DNA of 64,000 bases from Streptomyces tuirus (GTDB taxonomy: Bacteria > Actinomycetota > Actinomycetes > Streptomycetales > Streptomycetaceae), in contig JAGTPG010000002.1 of the NCBI GenBank assembly GCA_018195615.1, forward strand, positions 434,001 to 498,000, in the 5' to 3' direction. Made by a program: the position numbers and the translations under genes. The notes beneath the pieces are model-generated. The model was not told the origin of the DNA. It worked only from the letters and a program-made list of their open reading frames with translations, and made no database searches. Positions within the stretch are counted from its first letter, which is position 1, and each line of letters starts with the position of its first letter. This document shows, one piece after another, positions 46,090-56,347 of the stretch.

Positions 46090-47140
46090 ATGACTGACAA
46101 GGAAAAGCAGGAGGCGACAGCTGTGACGACTCCTGCGTATGCGAGCGACGCACTGGCCGAGGGGACCGTCGACGCGGTGGTGATCGGCGGGGGCGCCGCG
46201 GGCTGAACGGTGCACTGATCCTCGCCCGCTCCCGCCGTTCGGTCGTCGTGATCGACAGCGGCTCCCCGCGCAACGCGCCCGCAGAGGCCATGCACGGCCT
46301 CATCGCCCTCGACGGCACCCCGCCGTCCGAGATCCTTCGACGGGGCCGGGAGCAGGTGCGCCAGTACGGGGGACGCGTCGTCCACGGCGATGTGGTCTCG
46401 GCCGAGTCTGCCGCCCCGTCGGCAGACGGGGACCTGCGGTTCACCGTCACCCTGGCCGACGGCCGCCGCATCACCGCCCGCCGCGTCCTGGTGGCCACCG
46501 GCCTGAAGGATGTGCTCCCGGAGGTGCCCGGGCTCGCCAAGCACTGGGGGCACAGTGTGGTGCACTGCCCGTACTGCCACGGCTGGGAGGTGCGCGACGA
46601 GCCCATCGGCATCCTCGCAACCGGCCCGGCCTCCATCGGCCCCGCGTTGTTGTTCCGGCAGCTGACTGAGGACCTGACCTACTTCACCCACGGCACCGAC
46701 CTGGACGAGGACACCCGCGCCCGCTTCGCCGCCCGCGGCATCCGCGTCATCGACACCCCGGTCACCGAGATCGTCGACGACGCGGACGGCGCCCTCGCCG
46801 GGGTGCGCCTGGCCGACGGCCAGGTCGTGGCCCGCCGCGTCCTCGCGGTCGTCCCGCAGATGCAGGCCCGAACCCAGGGCCTGGAAGGCCTGGGCCTGCC
46901 GGTGCAGGACCTGCCGAATGTGGGCCGCGCTCTCGCCTCCGGCCCGGACGGCACCACCGAGGTGCCGGGTGTGTGGGTGGCCGGCAACGTCACCGATCCG
47001 GTCGCCCAGGTCGGGGCCTCCGCAGCGGCCGGCGCACTGGCCGGCATTGACATCAACAAGAAGCTGGCCATCGCGGACACCGACGCCGCCCTCCAGGGGA
47101 TCGCCGAGGGAAGCCCACAAGGGCCACAGAAGGATCTTGA
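46090..47140 (+). CDS. Thioredoxin-reductase-like oxidoreductase (two apparent 1-bp frameshifts)
   Basis: About 350 residues when repaired. ATG 46090 leads to VDAVVIGGGAAG and an immediate stop; one missing base at about 46204 gives GGGAAGLNGALILARSRRS. The redox site CPYC lies in HCPYCHGWEVRDEPIG and the FAD-binding GVWVAGNVTDPVAQVGAS near the end, as in small TrxR-type enzymes. A second missing G at about 47121 (GGG here, GGGG in the repeat at 32.65 kb) restores a stop at 47138-47140; as written the frame runs on into the MFS gene. This appears to be the parent of the two truncated 3' tails at 32.5 and 35.2 kb. It is driven by operator C. Confidence 0.85.
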
Positions 47141-47228
47141 ATCCCGGAAATCTCAGCCCGTCACCTGCTCGTCTCACGGGCAATCAAGTGATTCCGCTCG
47201 TCCGCCCCGTCCCCCTCAGGAGCTACTT

Positions 47229-48857
47229 ATGCCTTACCTTGCGAACACCCCCGTGGAGAAAATGACCCGGCCTTACGCGCGGCGCTGGTGGGCGCTGCTC
47301 GTGCTGTGCCTGAGCCTGCTGATAACGGTGATGGCGAACACGTCGCTGATCGTCGCCGCCCCGACATGACCACCGACCTGGGCCTGAGCAGCAGTGATCT
47401 GCAGTGGGTCGTCGACAGCTACACCGTTCCGTACGCGGCGCTGATGCTGGTGCTGGGCGCGATCGGCGACAAGTACAGCCGACGCGGCGCGCTGGTGCTG
47501 GGTCTGCTGGTCTTCGCCGGCGGTTCGGTGATGGGGAGCATGGTCGACGAGACCTCACTGGTCATCGTGGCCCGCGCGATCATGGGTGTCGGTGCCGCGG
47601 TCGTGATGCCGGCCACGCTGTCCCTGGTGGTCGCGACCTTCCCCGGAGCGAGCGGGCCAAGGCCATCACCGCCTGGGCCGCGACCTCCGGGGTGGCGGTG
47701 GCCGTCGGCCCGCTGGTCTCCGGCTGGCTGCTGGAGGACCACGCCTGGGGCTCGACCTTCCTGATCAACGTGCCGATCGCCCTCCTCGCCGTGTTCGGCG
47801 CGCTCGCCCTGGTACCGCCGTCCAAGGCGCAGGGCATGGGCCGGATCGACTACGTCGGCGGTCTGCTGTCGATCGTCACCGTCGGCTCCCTGATCTACGC
47901 CGCGATCGAGGGCCCGCACTCCGGCTGGGGCGCCGGCCCCGTCACTGCCGCCGTGGTCGCCGGTGTCGGTCTGCTCGCCTTCGTCGCCTGGGAGCTGCGT
48001 CACCCGCACCCGATGCTGGACGTCCGCAAGTTCGCGCTGCGGCCCTTCACCGGCTCGATGCTCGCGGTGATGTTCTTCTTCTTCGGTATGTTCGCCGTGA
48101 TCTACTACGCGACGCAGTTCCTGCAGTTCGTCCTCGGCTACGGCGCCCTGGACACGGGTGTACGGCTGCTGCCGCTGGGCGGTGCGGTGTTCCTCGGGTC
48201 CGCGCTGACCGGGATGCTCACCCGAAGCTGGGGGTGAAGGTGATGGTCGTGACCGGCCTGACCATCGGCACCGCGGGCATGTTCCTGCTCACCCAGATCG
48301 ACAAGGGCTCGACGTACGGGGACTTCCTGACACCGCTGATGATGCTGGGCCTCGCGCTCGGACTGGCCATCTCTCCGGCGACCGACACGATCATGGGCTC
48401 CTTCCCCGAGTCCGAGCTGGGCGTCGGCGGCGGTGTCAACGACACCGCGCTGGAGCTGGGTGGGGCGCTGGGTATCGCGGTGCTGGGTTCGCTGCTGGGT
48501 ACGGCCTACCGGGACGAGCTGACCGACCTGGTGGGCAACCGGCTCCCGGCGGAGGCGATGGAGACCGCCAAGGACTCGGTCGGCGCCGGCCTGGCCGTCG
48601 CGGAGCGGGTCGCGCAGGATCCCTCCGTCGGGCCCCAGCAGGCCCAGGCCGCCGTGGACGCCGTCCACCAGGCATTCGCCCACGGAGTCGCCCAGACCAG
48701 CTTCATCGGCGGGATCATCATGGCCGCCGGAACACTGATCGTCCTCGCGGTCCTGCCGGGCCGGCGCGGGTTCACGAGGAAGAGCGCCGAGCCGGGGGCC
48801 GGGGCGGCGGCGAGCGAGGTGGCGACTGTGCGGGAGCACGCCGCGTCCACCCGCTAG
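47229..48857 (+). CDS. MFS exporter, DHA2 (EmrB/QacA) type (three apparent 1-bp frameshifts)
   Basis: Fourteen-helix drug:H+ antiporter, about 543 residues when repaired. Start ATG 47229 has AGGAG. Helix 1 is WWALLVLCLSLLITVMANTS; motif A is GAIGDKYSRRG and motif C is around VGPLVSGWLLEDHAWGSTFL. The C-terminal part has GVGGGVNDTALELGGALG, typical of DHA2. Breaks at about 47360, 47650 and 48228 each need one added base. It follows the thioredoxin reductase gene downstream of operator C, so TetR-regulated efflux of a toxic compound is the likely role. A strong hairpin follows. Confidence 0.88.
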
Positions 48858-48863
48858 ATCGTC

Positions 48864-48902
48864 GGCGGGCGCGTCCACCGGATCGACGGGGACGCGCCCG
48901 CC
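48864..48902 (+). terminator. Hairpin terminator after the MFS gene
   Basis: GGCGGGCGCGTCC (48864-48876) pairs perfectly with GGACGCGCCCGCC (48890-48902) across a 13-base loop, 6 bp after the MFS stop. Confidence 0.75.
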
Positions 48903-49023
48903 CGCCGGAGTGAAGTGGCACCGCCTCCGCCGGATCACCCGCCAGGCGCGTCGGGCAGGAGCCCGGCGGCGCGAGACGCGCAGGGCGCGGGCGTGGTCCA
49001 CGGTCCGCGCATACCCCTCGGGC

Positions 49024-49504
49024 CGGCGCGGGCTATGCGCGGTGGAAGCTGCTCGGCGGCCGACTCGGTGACCTGTTGGGCCGACGCACCCTCTTCGTGA
49101 TCGGCCTGGCAGGTTTCGGGGTCGCGTCCGTCGTCGGCGGCGCGGCCGGCAGTTTCGAGATCCTCGTCGCGGCACGCGTGGCCCAGGGCCTCTTCGCCGC
49201 GGTGCTCGCGCCCGCGGCGCTCTCACTGCTCAGCGTGACCTTCACCGAACCGTCCGAGAGGGCGAAGGCCTTCGGTATCTTCGGTGCGCTGGGTGGTGCG
49301 GGCGGCGCGATCGGGCTGCTGGTCGGCGGCATGCTCACCGAATGGGCGTCGTGGCGCTGGGTGATGTACGTGAACGTCGCCTTCGCGGTCCCCGCCCTGA
49401 TCGGTGCGTTGCTGCTGGCCAAGCCCGCGATCACCCAGAAGCCCAAACTCGATATTTCGGGCACTAGGTACCGAGCCGCCGACTCCGGCCAGAACCCTTT
49501 CTGA
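49024..49504 (+). pseudogene. MFS transporter fragment
   Basis: The open frame YARWKLLGGRLGDLLGRRTL, AGSFEILVAARVAQGLFAAV, SERAKAFGIFGALGGAGGAI and GGMLTEWASWRWVMYV covers roughly helices 2-6 of an MFS exporter distinct from the one before it. Helix 1 and the start codon are missing, and the frame leaves the family after PKLDISGT, ending in unrelated codons at 49504. A shorter copy of its last 150 bp lies at 45664-45830. The point of divergence, near 49470, probably marks a recombination joint with the nuclease-gene segment. Confidence 0.75.
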
Positions 49505-49556
49505 CTGCGTGGCGACATACTCATGTCGCAAGGAGGCCCGGCGCCCCGGGGAGGGC

Positions 49557-51905
49557 TCAGATCGCCAGTCGGTCAAGGTGCGGAGATGTTCCCAAGCCCG
49601 TCAGCAGACTGATCTTCGGCACGGCCTTTCCGGCTTTCCGACGCCCTGCAATCTCGGATTTGAGAGCGTCAACAGTCGTGTCAGACCACTCAGTCCTTGT
49701 TGTGGCCAGGATGAGACCGGCGGCCCCGACGAGTACGCACCCTTCCATGAGTTTGCCAGCTTCGCGCCGTCGCACCCTTGGGCTGTCGCCGAGCGAATCG
49801 TTACTCTTGGCCTCTCCCAGCCTCAGGTCCTCAGTGGTGGCCAGAGCGAAGTCCATCTCGACGAACGGGTTACCCTCCTGGAGTAGTTCGAACTCCTCAC
49901 ACACCAGGGCTTGCCGCATTCCGTACTGGTTGCGCAGGTACTGCGTCGCCAGCAGGGGCACGTCTCCGTCGTTCATGACGAGTTCCAGGACTGCCGGATG
50001 CAGGTCGTAGAACCAGCGCGGCTCATGTGCCGCTGGTTTCCAGCGGTCGTTGGTCAGCTGGTTGTCTCCTCCACAGCGTCTGCAGCGGTAACTCTGGCTG
50101 ATCTCGGCAAGAGGATAGAACTCGAGAATGGGGCAGTGACCACAGCCGAGAATGAGACCGCGGCGCAGCACGCCTTGTGACGTCCATTGGTCGATCTGCT
50201 CTCTGCGTGCAGCCAACTCCCAGCCGGGGTCGTTGTGGGTCGCGACGGCTTCCCACGAGAGCACGACCGCGGATTTCAACCTCCACCGGCTGCCTTCCGG
50301 GGAGCCATTCGCTGCGGCGTCAGGCAGGAAGCGGCGCAGCAATGACCATCCCGGACCCACGGCCAGTCCTTCAAGAGCTGCGCGAGATCCCAGGAGACCC
50401 TCCGTAATGGCAGCTCGTTTCCCGGCCGGGCTGGGGCGCATCTCAACACCTTCGGCCGAGGCTGCCACCTGCAGAATGCGTTTGATGCCAGGCCAAGCCA
50501 GCTTGGGCGAGGCCAGCGAGCCGGCCAACGACGCCCCGCTGGGCACGAAGTCGAAACGGTGGGACCAGTATGTGATGCCGCCGTCGGCGGCGCGCACGAA
50601 GGTCTCCCACGGGTTTGGGTCCGTTGCGATGACGGCGGATGACCCCAGAGCGGCCAGCGGCGGAAGCGGGTGGTCGGCGGCGGTGAGCGTGACCTGCCAG
50701 CGGTGCATGTCCGGGTCGAGACCACGCGGAACCTCAGCGGCCAGGGAGAGCGATGCCTGGACTGACCCATCCGGTTCCATGGTGACCGGCAACGAACGGG
50801 GTTGCTCCCAGGCATCCTTCAGCACCACCATGAACGGATGCGCAAGATCGATCTCTGAAGGGACTACCACCTCGAAGCGACGTTCCTCCGCTTCCGGCTC
50901 GATCTGCCGGACAGGGCGCTTCTCCCACCTCGCATCGATACGCTGCTGGGTCTCCTCCCTGCTCAGCGACGCGCTCGTCACCAGCAGCCGCTCCGAGACG
51001 CGACCAGAGAACAACCACATGTCGCTGAGCCCGGGTTCGTCCCACGGAATCCATGTCACCGAGCCGCGGAACTGCCGCAAGGCCTCGGCCAGTGCGAAGT
51101 CCTCGGGCTGATCACCCAGGACTGCCACGCGCTCCCTGGAACGGAGTGCTCTTGAGATCGGGATACACAAGCCGGCTTCGTGTGAACGCAGCATGGTGCA
51201 ACCGTCCGGAGCACCCGGGCGCAACCGCGACAGCATCGGCGACTCGGTGCCGCACAGGGCCGCTTCTCGCCAATCCTTTACAGCGATCTGTCCGTCAAAG
51301 ACGGATTCCTCGATGCCGACATGCATGGCAAAGGCCAGTGCTTCAGCCGTGGTCACACTGTTTCTCGGCACACCGATGAGGGACGTGGTGGCCACCGTGG
51401 CCAGTGGCGTCAGTTCGCGGGCGTTGTCGTCGTCGAACAGATGGCTGCACTGGATCAGGTTTTCTCGCTTGTTGGTAGCGAGCGTCGAGCGGAGCTGGTC
51501 AGCGGCCACCTCTGCTTCGTGTACAGGAGAGCCGCTCCAGGGCTCCTTACGGAGCATCTGCATGAAGTGCTCAGCCGCAGCACTGTCGGCGATCTTGTTT
51601 TCTGCCAGCAAGCGGTCGGCCGTGCCCGGGTTCAGAGCGTCGTATGTTGCCCACGACGGGTTGTAGGCAAGCACATGGTCGGGGTTCAATCCGGCCAGAC
51701 AACGGGCGACGGCGGGATGTCCGACCGCACTCGAAGGCACCACAACACTGCCGCTGCAGCCCCACACCGTCGACAGCCTGGCCAGGGCCGCTGCCGTCCA
51801 CTCGACCCAGCGCTCACCGTCGTCAGGTGCCACCAAGACGATTCGGGGCGGTCTGGCCGCATAGGACAGTGGAAGGAAGGTGAAGGACTGCTGAGGCATC
51901 CGCAC
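49557..51905 (-). CDS. Large orphan protein with zinc ribbon and PD-(D/E)XK-like nuclease motif
   Basis: 782 residues, family not recognised. It opens with a possible Rossmann-like segment (RIVLVAPDDGERWVEWTAAA). Residues 60-580 are globular with no motif I can name. At 588-611 two CxxC pairs, CGHC and CRRC, form a zinc ribbon. Further on, PFVEMDFALATTEDLRLGEAK (residues about 680-700) has the spacing of a PD-(D/E)XK nuclease core: acidic residue in EMD, then the E-x-K of GEAK. No membrane segment or signal peptide. Codon use is less G/C-biased than the flanks, which suggests transfer. It is a single gene pointing into the accessory region; start GTG 51905 or ATG 51899, no clear RBS. A solitary defence or DNA-processing nuclease is possible but unproven. 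Confidence 0.75.
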   Translation of the reverse strand: MRMPQQSFTFLPLSYAARPPRIVLVAPDDGERWVEWTAAALARLSTVWGCSGSVVVPSSAVGHPAVARCLAGLNPDHVLAYNPSWATYDALNPGTADRLLAENKIADSAAAEHFMQMLRKEPWSGSPVHEAEVAADQLRSTLATNKRENLIQCSHLFDDDNARELTPLATVATTSLIGVPRNSVTTAEALAFAMHVGIEESVFDGQIAVKDWREAALCGTESPMLSRLRPGAPDGCTMLRSHEAGLCIPISRALRSRERVAVLGDQPEDFALAEALRQFRGSVTWIPWDEPGLSDMWLFSGRVSERLLVTSASLSREETQQRIDARWEKRPVRQIEPEAEERRFEVVVPSEIDLAHPFMVVLKDAWEQPRSLPVTMEPDGSVQASLSLAAEVPRGLDPDMHRWQVTLTAADHPLPPLAALGSSAVIATDPNPWETFVRAADGGITYWSHRFDFVPSGASLAGSLASPKLAWPGIKRILQVAASAEGVEMRPSPAGKRAAITEGLLGSRAALEGLAVGPGWSLLRRFLPDAAANGSPEGSRWRLKSAVVLSWEAVATHNDPGWELAARREQIDQWTSQGVLRRGLILGCGHCPILEFYPLAEISQSYRCRRCGGDNQLTNDRWKPAAHEPRWFYDLHPAVLELVMNDGDVPLLATQYLRNQYGMRQALVCEEFELLQEGNPFVEMDFALATTEDLRLGEAKSNDSLGDSPRVRRREAGKLMEGCVLVGAAGLILATTRTEWSDTTVDALKSEIAGRRKAGKAVPKISLLTGLGTSPHLDRLAI

Positions 51906-52032
51906 AGTTTCCCACCTGTAGAGCGACAGGTCGGTCCAGCCGGAAGTCGATGGCGCACCACTGCGATCAAACGCAGCGAGAGCTGCCTGCTCGATGTTGC
52001 ATAGTCACCCACCTATGAGGGCAGTGACCTTG

Positions 52033-52042
52033 GTGCCAACTA
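52033..52042 (-). repeat. 10-mer TAGTTGGCAC (inverted), right edge, copy 1
   Basis: Reads GTGCCAACTA on the + strand, the exact reverse complement of the left-edge 10-mers. 128 bp upstream of the orphan nuclease gene. Confidence 0.6.
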
Positions 52043-52051
52043 TCCGTCTTT

Positions 52052-52061
52052 GTGCCAACTA
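52052..52061 (-). repeat. 10-mer TAGTTGGCAC (inverted), right edge, copy 2
   Basis: Second inverted copy, 19 bp after the first, ending 21 bp before the stop of the acyl-CoA dehydrogenase. An alternative reading of this pair is a two-site operator for the nuclease gene. Confidence 0.6.
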
Positions 52062-52081
52062 AAAATCCTCGTCACAACCCG

Positions 52082-53260
<1,179 letters not shown>

Positions 53261-53377
53261 GGCGCCTCCAGGCTCCCCAAGGCCGGTCCTGTCGGCGCAC
53301 ACCGTAGAACGTGTTGCAGAAATAGGGAATGGTGAGGCGCCGACGGGCCAGGCGTTCGCCCCGCGCCGGTGTCGTGT

Positions 53378-53752
53378 TCAGTTCAGCGTGGCGAGGAAGT
53401 CCGTGCACGCCCGTGCGCACTTGCGGCACATCGCCGCCGAGTCCTCCGCCCCCGGCTGCCGGTCGAAGACGTGGGCGGCCTCCAGGCACACGGTCCGGCA
53501 CCACTCGACCTGGACACGGATGCTGGTCTCGTCCACCTGGTTCTGCTCGGACAGCACACGGCAGGTCGCGTCGCAGACCTCCGCGCACATGATGCCCTTG
53601 CGTCGTACGAGTTCCTGGTTCTCGGTGCCGTCGGGATCCACAAGGCTCGCGCGCAGCGCGCACGCTCGGGCGCACTCGGTGCAGGCCTGCGCGCAGGCGA
53701 AGCGGTCCTCCAGGAACCGGAACAGCTCCTGCTGGGATGTCGTCGAAGTCAC
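53378..53752 (-). CDS. Cys-rich four-helix-bundle copper-binding protein (Csp/DUF326-like)
   Basis: About 124 residues with Cys spaced along four helices: FACAQACTECARACALR, MCAEVCDATCRVL, VEWCRTVCLEAAHVF and MCRKCARACTDF, 13 Cys in all. This is the pattern of cytosolic copper-storage proteins (Csp3) and DUF326 four-helix-bundle proteins, in which Cys thiolates line the bundle core and hold Cu(I). There is no signal peptide, so storage would be cytosolic. The GTG at 53752 (TSTTSQQELF) is preferred; the ATG further up would add a disordered 28-residue leader. Confidence 0.88.
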   Translation of the reverse strand: MTSTTSQQELFRFLEDRFACAQACTECARACALRASLVDPDGTENQELVRRKGIMCAEVCDATCRVLSEQNQVDETSIRVQVEWCRTVCLEAAHVFDRQPGAEDSAAMCRKCARACTDFLATLN

Positions 53753-53876
53753 ACCGCGCGGGTAGCCCCGGCGATGCCGGTCAAACCCGCTGCTCCCAAG
53801 GGTTCCGTCCGGTTTTCCGCCCCCGCTGACGGGCACCCGGCCGACCCCGGAACGACCACGTACGGAGGTGAGTCAC

Positions 53877-54290
53877 ATGCCCGGGCGACAGGAGCTTCCG
53901 TCGACCCTGGAGCGGTCCTCCAAGGAGGCACAGCGCACGTGGATCAAGGCGCACGACTCGGCCGTGGAGCAGTACGGCGAGGGTGAGCGCGCGCACCGCA
54001 CGGCCTTCGGCGCGCTGAAGCACACGCACGAGAAGGTCGGCGATCACTGGGAGCGCAAGGAGGGCGGCCGCAAGGCCCCCTCGGACCCGCAGTCGGCGCG
54101 GCCCCGGCAGCAGGGCGGCCGCAGCGGCGAGGGCGTCGACGAGCAGGCCTCGAAGGAGCACCTGTACGACGTCGCGAAGCGGCTGGGTGTCGAAGGTCGC
54201 TCCCGGATGTCGAAGGCGGAACTGCTCGACGCAGTCCGCAAGGAGAACCGGTCGAAGACCCGCTCCGCACGGTCCTCGCGGTCGGGGTAG
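53877..54290 (+). CDS. ChaB-domain protein with C-terminal Rho_N/SAP-like tail
   Basis: A 137-residue basic protein. The ChaB-like domain (about 5-62) shows PSTLERSSKEAQRTWIKAHD and HRTAFGALKHTHEKVGDHWE. The C-terminal LYDVAKRLGVEGRSRMSKAE with LLDAVRK is a helix-extended-loop-helix of Rho N-terminal type, often nucleic-acid binding. ATG 53877 has GGAGGTGAG at good spacing. The cation-transport role implied by the name ChaB is historical and not established. It belongs to a group of small stress-type genes (53.4-55.1 kb). Confidence 0.87.
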   Translation: MPGRQELPSTLERSSKEAQRTWIKAHDSAVEQYGEGERAHRTAFGALKHTHEKVGDHWERKEGGRKAPSDPQSARPRQQGGRSGEGVDEQASKEHLYDVAKRLGVEGRSRMSKAELLDAVRKENRSKTRSARSSRSG

Positions 54291-54326
54291 CCGGTTCATG
54301 GTGAGGACCAGGGGTACTCGCGCGCC

Positions 54327-54686
54327 ATGAATACCGCATGGATGGAGATGGCCGCGGGCGGGGACGCCCCCGGCTTCGGGTTCGTCGTGACGGGTCTGGC
54401 GGTCGTGGCCCTGCTGCTGGGTGCCTTCATCCTGGGGGTCCGGCTCAAGCGGAGGCGCCCGCCGCGGCCCGAGGAACAGCCCAGGCTGCCCGACGGGGGG
54501 CCGGTCAAAGAGGTGCGGGAGCAGAGGGAGCCCGACGAAGTGCCTCAGGGCCAGGGCCGTCTGACACCGCACGAGCTGAAGACGCACGGCAACCAGAGCG
54601 ACCGGACGAGCGCGTCCCAGGAGCGTCCCCGCTGGAACGAGGGCAGCAGCGGCTCGTTCGGCAGCGGCGGTCCGGGCGGCCGCTGA
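54327..54686 (+). CDS. DUF6479 single-pass membrane protein
   Basis: 119 residues with one transmembrane helix near the N terminus (FVVTGLAVVALLLGAFILGV) followed by LKRRRPPRPEEQP, so the charged, disordered tail should be cytoplasmic. The sequence GRLTPHELKTHGNQ and RPRWNEGSSGSFGSGGPGGR at the end match the Streptomyces DUF6479 family. Function unknown. Confidence 0.8.
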   Translation: MNTAWMEMAAGGDAPGFGFVVTGLAVVALLLGAFILGVRLKRRRPPRPEEQPRLPDGGPVKEVREQREPDEVPQGQGRLTPHELKTHGNQSDRTSASQERPRWNEGSSGSFGSGGPGGR

Positions 54687-54785
54687 TTTCCGCTCCCCGC
54701 GGCACCCCGCTGCGGACCTCACGTCGCACGTGGACTCGTCGTACGTGAACTCGTCGCACACGTCGTACACAGGGAAGTGAGAACC

Positions 54786-55136
54786 ATGGCCGATTCCGCC
54801 CGCGACACTCTGCCGCTGCCGGACTACGACCATCTGCCGATCGGCGGCCTGGAGAGCCGTGTGCGGTCGCTGTCGGCGAACGAGGTCGAGGAACTGCTGG
54901 CGTACGAACGGTCGCACGCCGACCGGCTTCCGGTGACCGAGCTGCTGGGGTCCCGGCTGGAGCAGTTGCGCGAGGGCGCGGAACCGTCGTCCGGCGATCC
55001 GGGCGCACTGCGTCCTGAGACGGGCGAGGGACACGGAGGCTCTCCGGTGTCACCCGCCACGTCGCCGCAGCCGTCCAGCCCACCGCCGCACGGCACGCCC
55101 GACCAGCGGGGCAAGCCGAAGGGCGACCGCAGGTAA
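54786..55136 (+). CDS. Small actinobacterial protein (DUF8129-like)
   Basis: A 116-residue soluble protein. The first 60 residues, LPLPDYDHLPIGGLESRVRS, then VEELLAYERSHADRLPVTEL and RLEQLREGAE, match the small family seen next to lipid-droplet or stress genes in mycobacteria and Streptomyces. The rest is Pro/Ser-rich and probably disordered. ATG 54786 follows GGGAAGTGAG. A strong terminator follows. Confidence 0.75.
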   Translation: MADSARDTLPLPDYDHLPIGGLESRVRSLSANEVEELLAYERSHADRLPVTELLGSRLEQLREGAEPSSGDPGALRPETGEGHGGSPVSPATSPQPSSPPPHGTPDQRGKPKGDRR

Positions 55137-55162
55137 GCGGCACCTCCACACCACCGAACCAG

Positions 55163-55190
55163 AAGGGCCCGTGCCTGTGCACGGGCCCTT
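55163..55190 (+). terminator. Intrinsic terminator
   Basis: AAGGGCCCGTGC (55163-55174) pairs perfectly with GCACGGGCCCTT (55179-55190), loop CTGT, followed by TT and GC-rich sequence. It ends the 53.9-55.1 kb gene row. Confidence 0.85.
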
Positions 55191-55304
55191 TTCGCGCGCT
55201 CATCACTGGGAGTGAGGTGGATCACAGCCGGTGAATGCAGCGTGGAAGGGGGCCCAGCGCCTTTCCAGAGGCGTAGGGGGCCACTGAGACGCGGGACGGT
55301 GAGG

Positions 55305-55811
55305 ATGGAGCAGGTTCGGGCGGACGGCTTCGACGAGTTCGCGGCCGCCCGTTGGTCGGCGCTGCTCCATGTCGCGCGTCTGCTGACGGGCGGCGACCGG
55401 CAGCGCGCCGAGGACCTGGTGCAGGAGGCCTTGGTGAAGCTGTGGTTCGCCTGGCCGAAGGTCGCCGAGCAGGCCCCGGAGGCGTACGTCCGCACGGTGC
55501 TGGTGCGGATGGCGGCCCGCTCGGCGCGAAGACGCTGGTGGGGCGAGCGCCCGGTGGAACAGCTGCCCGACCGTCCCGCCCCGGGCGACGTCTCGTCCAC
55601 CGTGGCGGAACGCTCGCGGCTGGAGGACGCCCTGGCCCAGCTGTCACCGAAACAGCGGGCCGCGGTGGTGCTGCGCTACTACGAGGACCTGCCCGAGGCC
55701 CAGGTCGCCCAGGCGCTGGGCTGTCCCGTGGGCACCGCACGGTCCCACGCGTCTCGCGGAGTCGCACGGCTCCGCCAGATTCTGTCCGACGCCATCAGGC
55801 CTGTGGGGTGA
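55305..55811 (+). CDS. ECF sigma factor, SigE-like family
   Basis: A 168-residue extracytoplasmic-function sigma factor. Region 2 (about 10-75) includes LLHVARLLTGGDRQRAEDLVQEALVKLW in consecutive parts, and region 4 (about 105-160) has LSPKQRAAVVLRYYEDLPEA and ALGCPVGTARSHASRGVARL. ATG 55305 is close behind GGTGAGG. The next gene, 11 bp on, encodes a one-pass membrane protein that probably serves as its regulator; no zinc anti-sigma motif is present in it. Confidence 0.9.
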   Translation: MEQVRADGFDEFAAARWSALLHVARLLTGGDRQRAEDLVQEALVKLWFAWPKVAEQAPEAYVRTVLVRMAARSARRRWWGERPVEQLPDRPAPGDVSSTVAERSRLEDALAQLSPKQRAAVVLRYYEDLPEAQVAQALGCPVGTARSHASRGVARLRQILSDAIRPVG

Positions 55812-55822
55812 AAGGAGAAGCG

Positions 55823-56347
55823 ATGGACGACTTCGAGCGGAACCTGTCGCGCCTGATGCGCGACACCCAGCGGCACACTCCCTACGAGCCCGAACACCGG
55901 CAGCGGCTGCACGCGGGCATCCGGGCCCGCCGCAGGTCGCGGATGCTGTGGAAAGCGGGCGGCTCCGCCGTCGCGGTGGCCGGCCTCAGTGTCGGGCTGG
56001 CCCTGCTGCCGAACATGCTCACCAGGGCCCAGCCCGCCGATCACGATCGCCGTCCCCAGCCCGCGACGAGTCCGACCCCCTCGCAGGACAGCGCGCCCAC
56101 CTTCGACTCGCCGGACCCCAGCCCGACCCCGACCCGTCCCGCGTCGTCCGCGCCCGCGACCTCGACCGGCAGCAGCACGCCTTCCGGGAGCACAATCCCA
56201 CCGACCACTTATGCGCCGACGGCCTCGGCCTCCGAGAGCCGGATCGCGACGATGCTCCCTGCCCCTCCTCCTTCCTCGACGCCCACGACGGTTCCGCCGT
56301 CCGCCCCGGAGACGAAGGAGCCCTCGGCATCGGCCGGCACCGAGTAG
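55823..56347 (+). CDS. Single-pass membrane protein, putative sigma-factor partner
   Basis: A 174-residue protein. The cytoplasmic N terminus (1-38; DDFERNLSRLMRDTQRHTPY) is followed by RARRRSRMLWK, a transmembrane helix (AVAVAGLSVGLALLPNML) and a 110-residue outer tail almost wholly of Pro, Ser, Thr and Ala. This layout is common for proteins encoded directly after SigE-type sigma genes in Streptomyces and suggests an anti-sigma or wall-sensing role. ATG 55823 has AAAGGAG. No known anti-sigma domain can be seen. Confidence 0.75.
   Translation: MDDFERNLSRLMRDTQRHTPYEPEHRQRLHAGIRARRRSRMLWKAGGSAVAVAGLSVGLALLPNMLTRAQPADHDRRPQPATSPTPSQDSAPTFDSPDPSPTPTRPASSAPATSTGSSTPSGSTIPPTTYAPTASASESRIATMLPAPPPSSTPTTVPPSAPETKEPSASAGTE

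Noticed and set aside
49024..49504. The MFS fragment as a functional small transporter
   Set aside because: It lacks helix 1, a start codon and everything after about helix 6, and leaves the family abruptly near 49470.
52033..52061. The right-hand 10-mers simply as an operator of the orphan nuclease gene
   Set aside because: Not excluded, but it would not explain the same pair at 29.7 kb where no gene start lies nearby; kept as the alternative to the element hypothesis.
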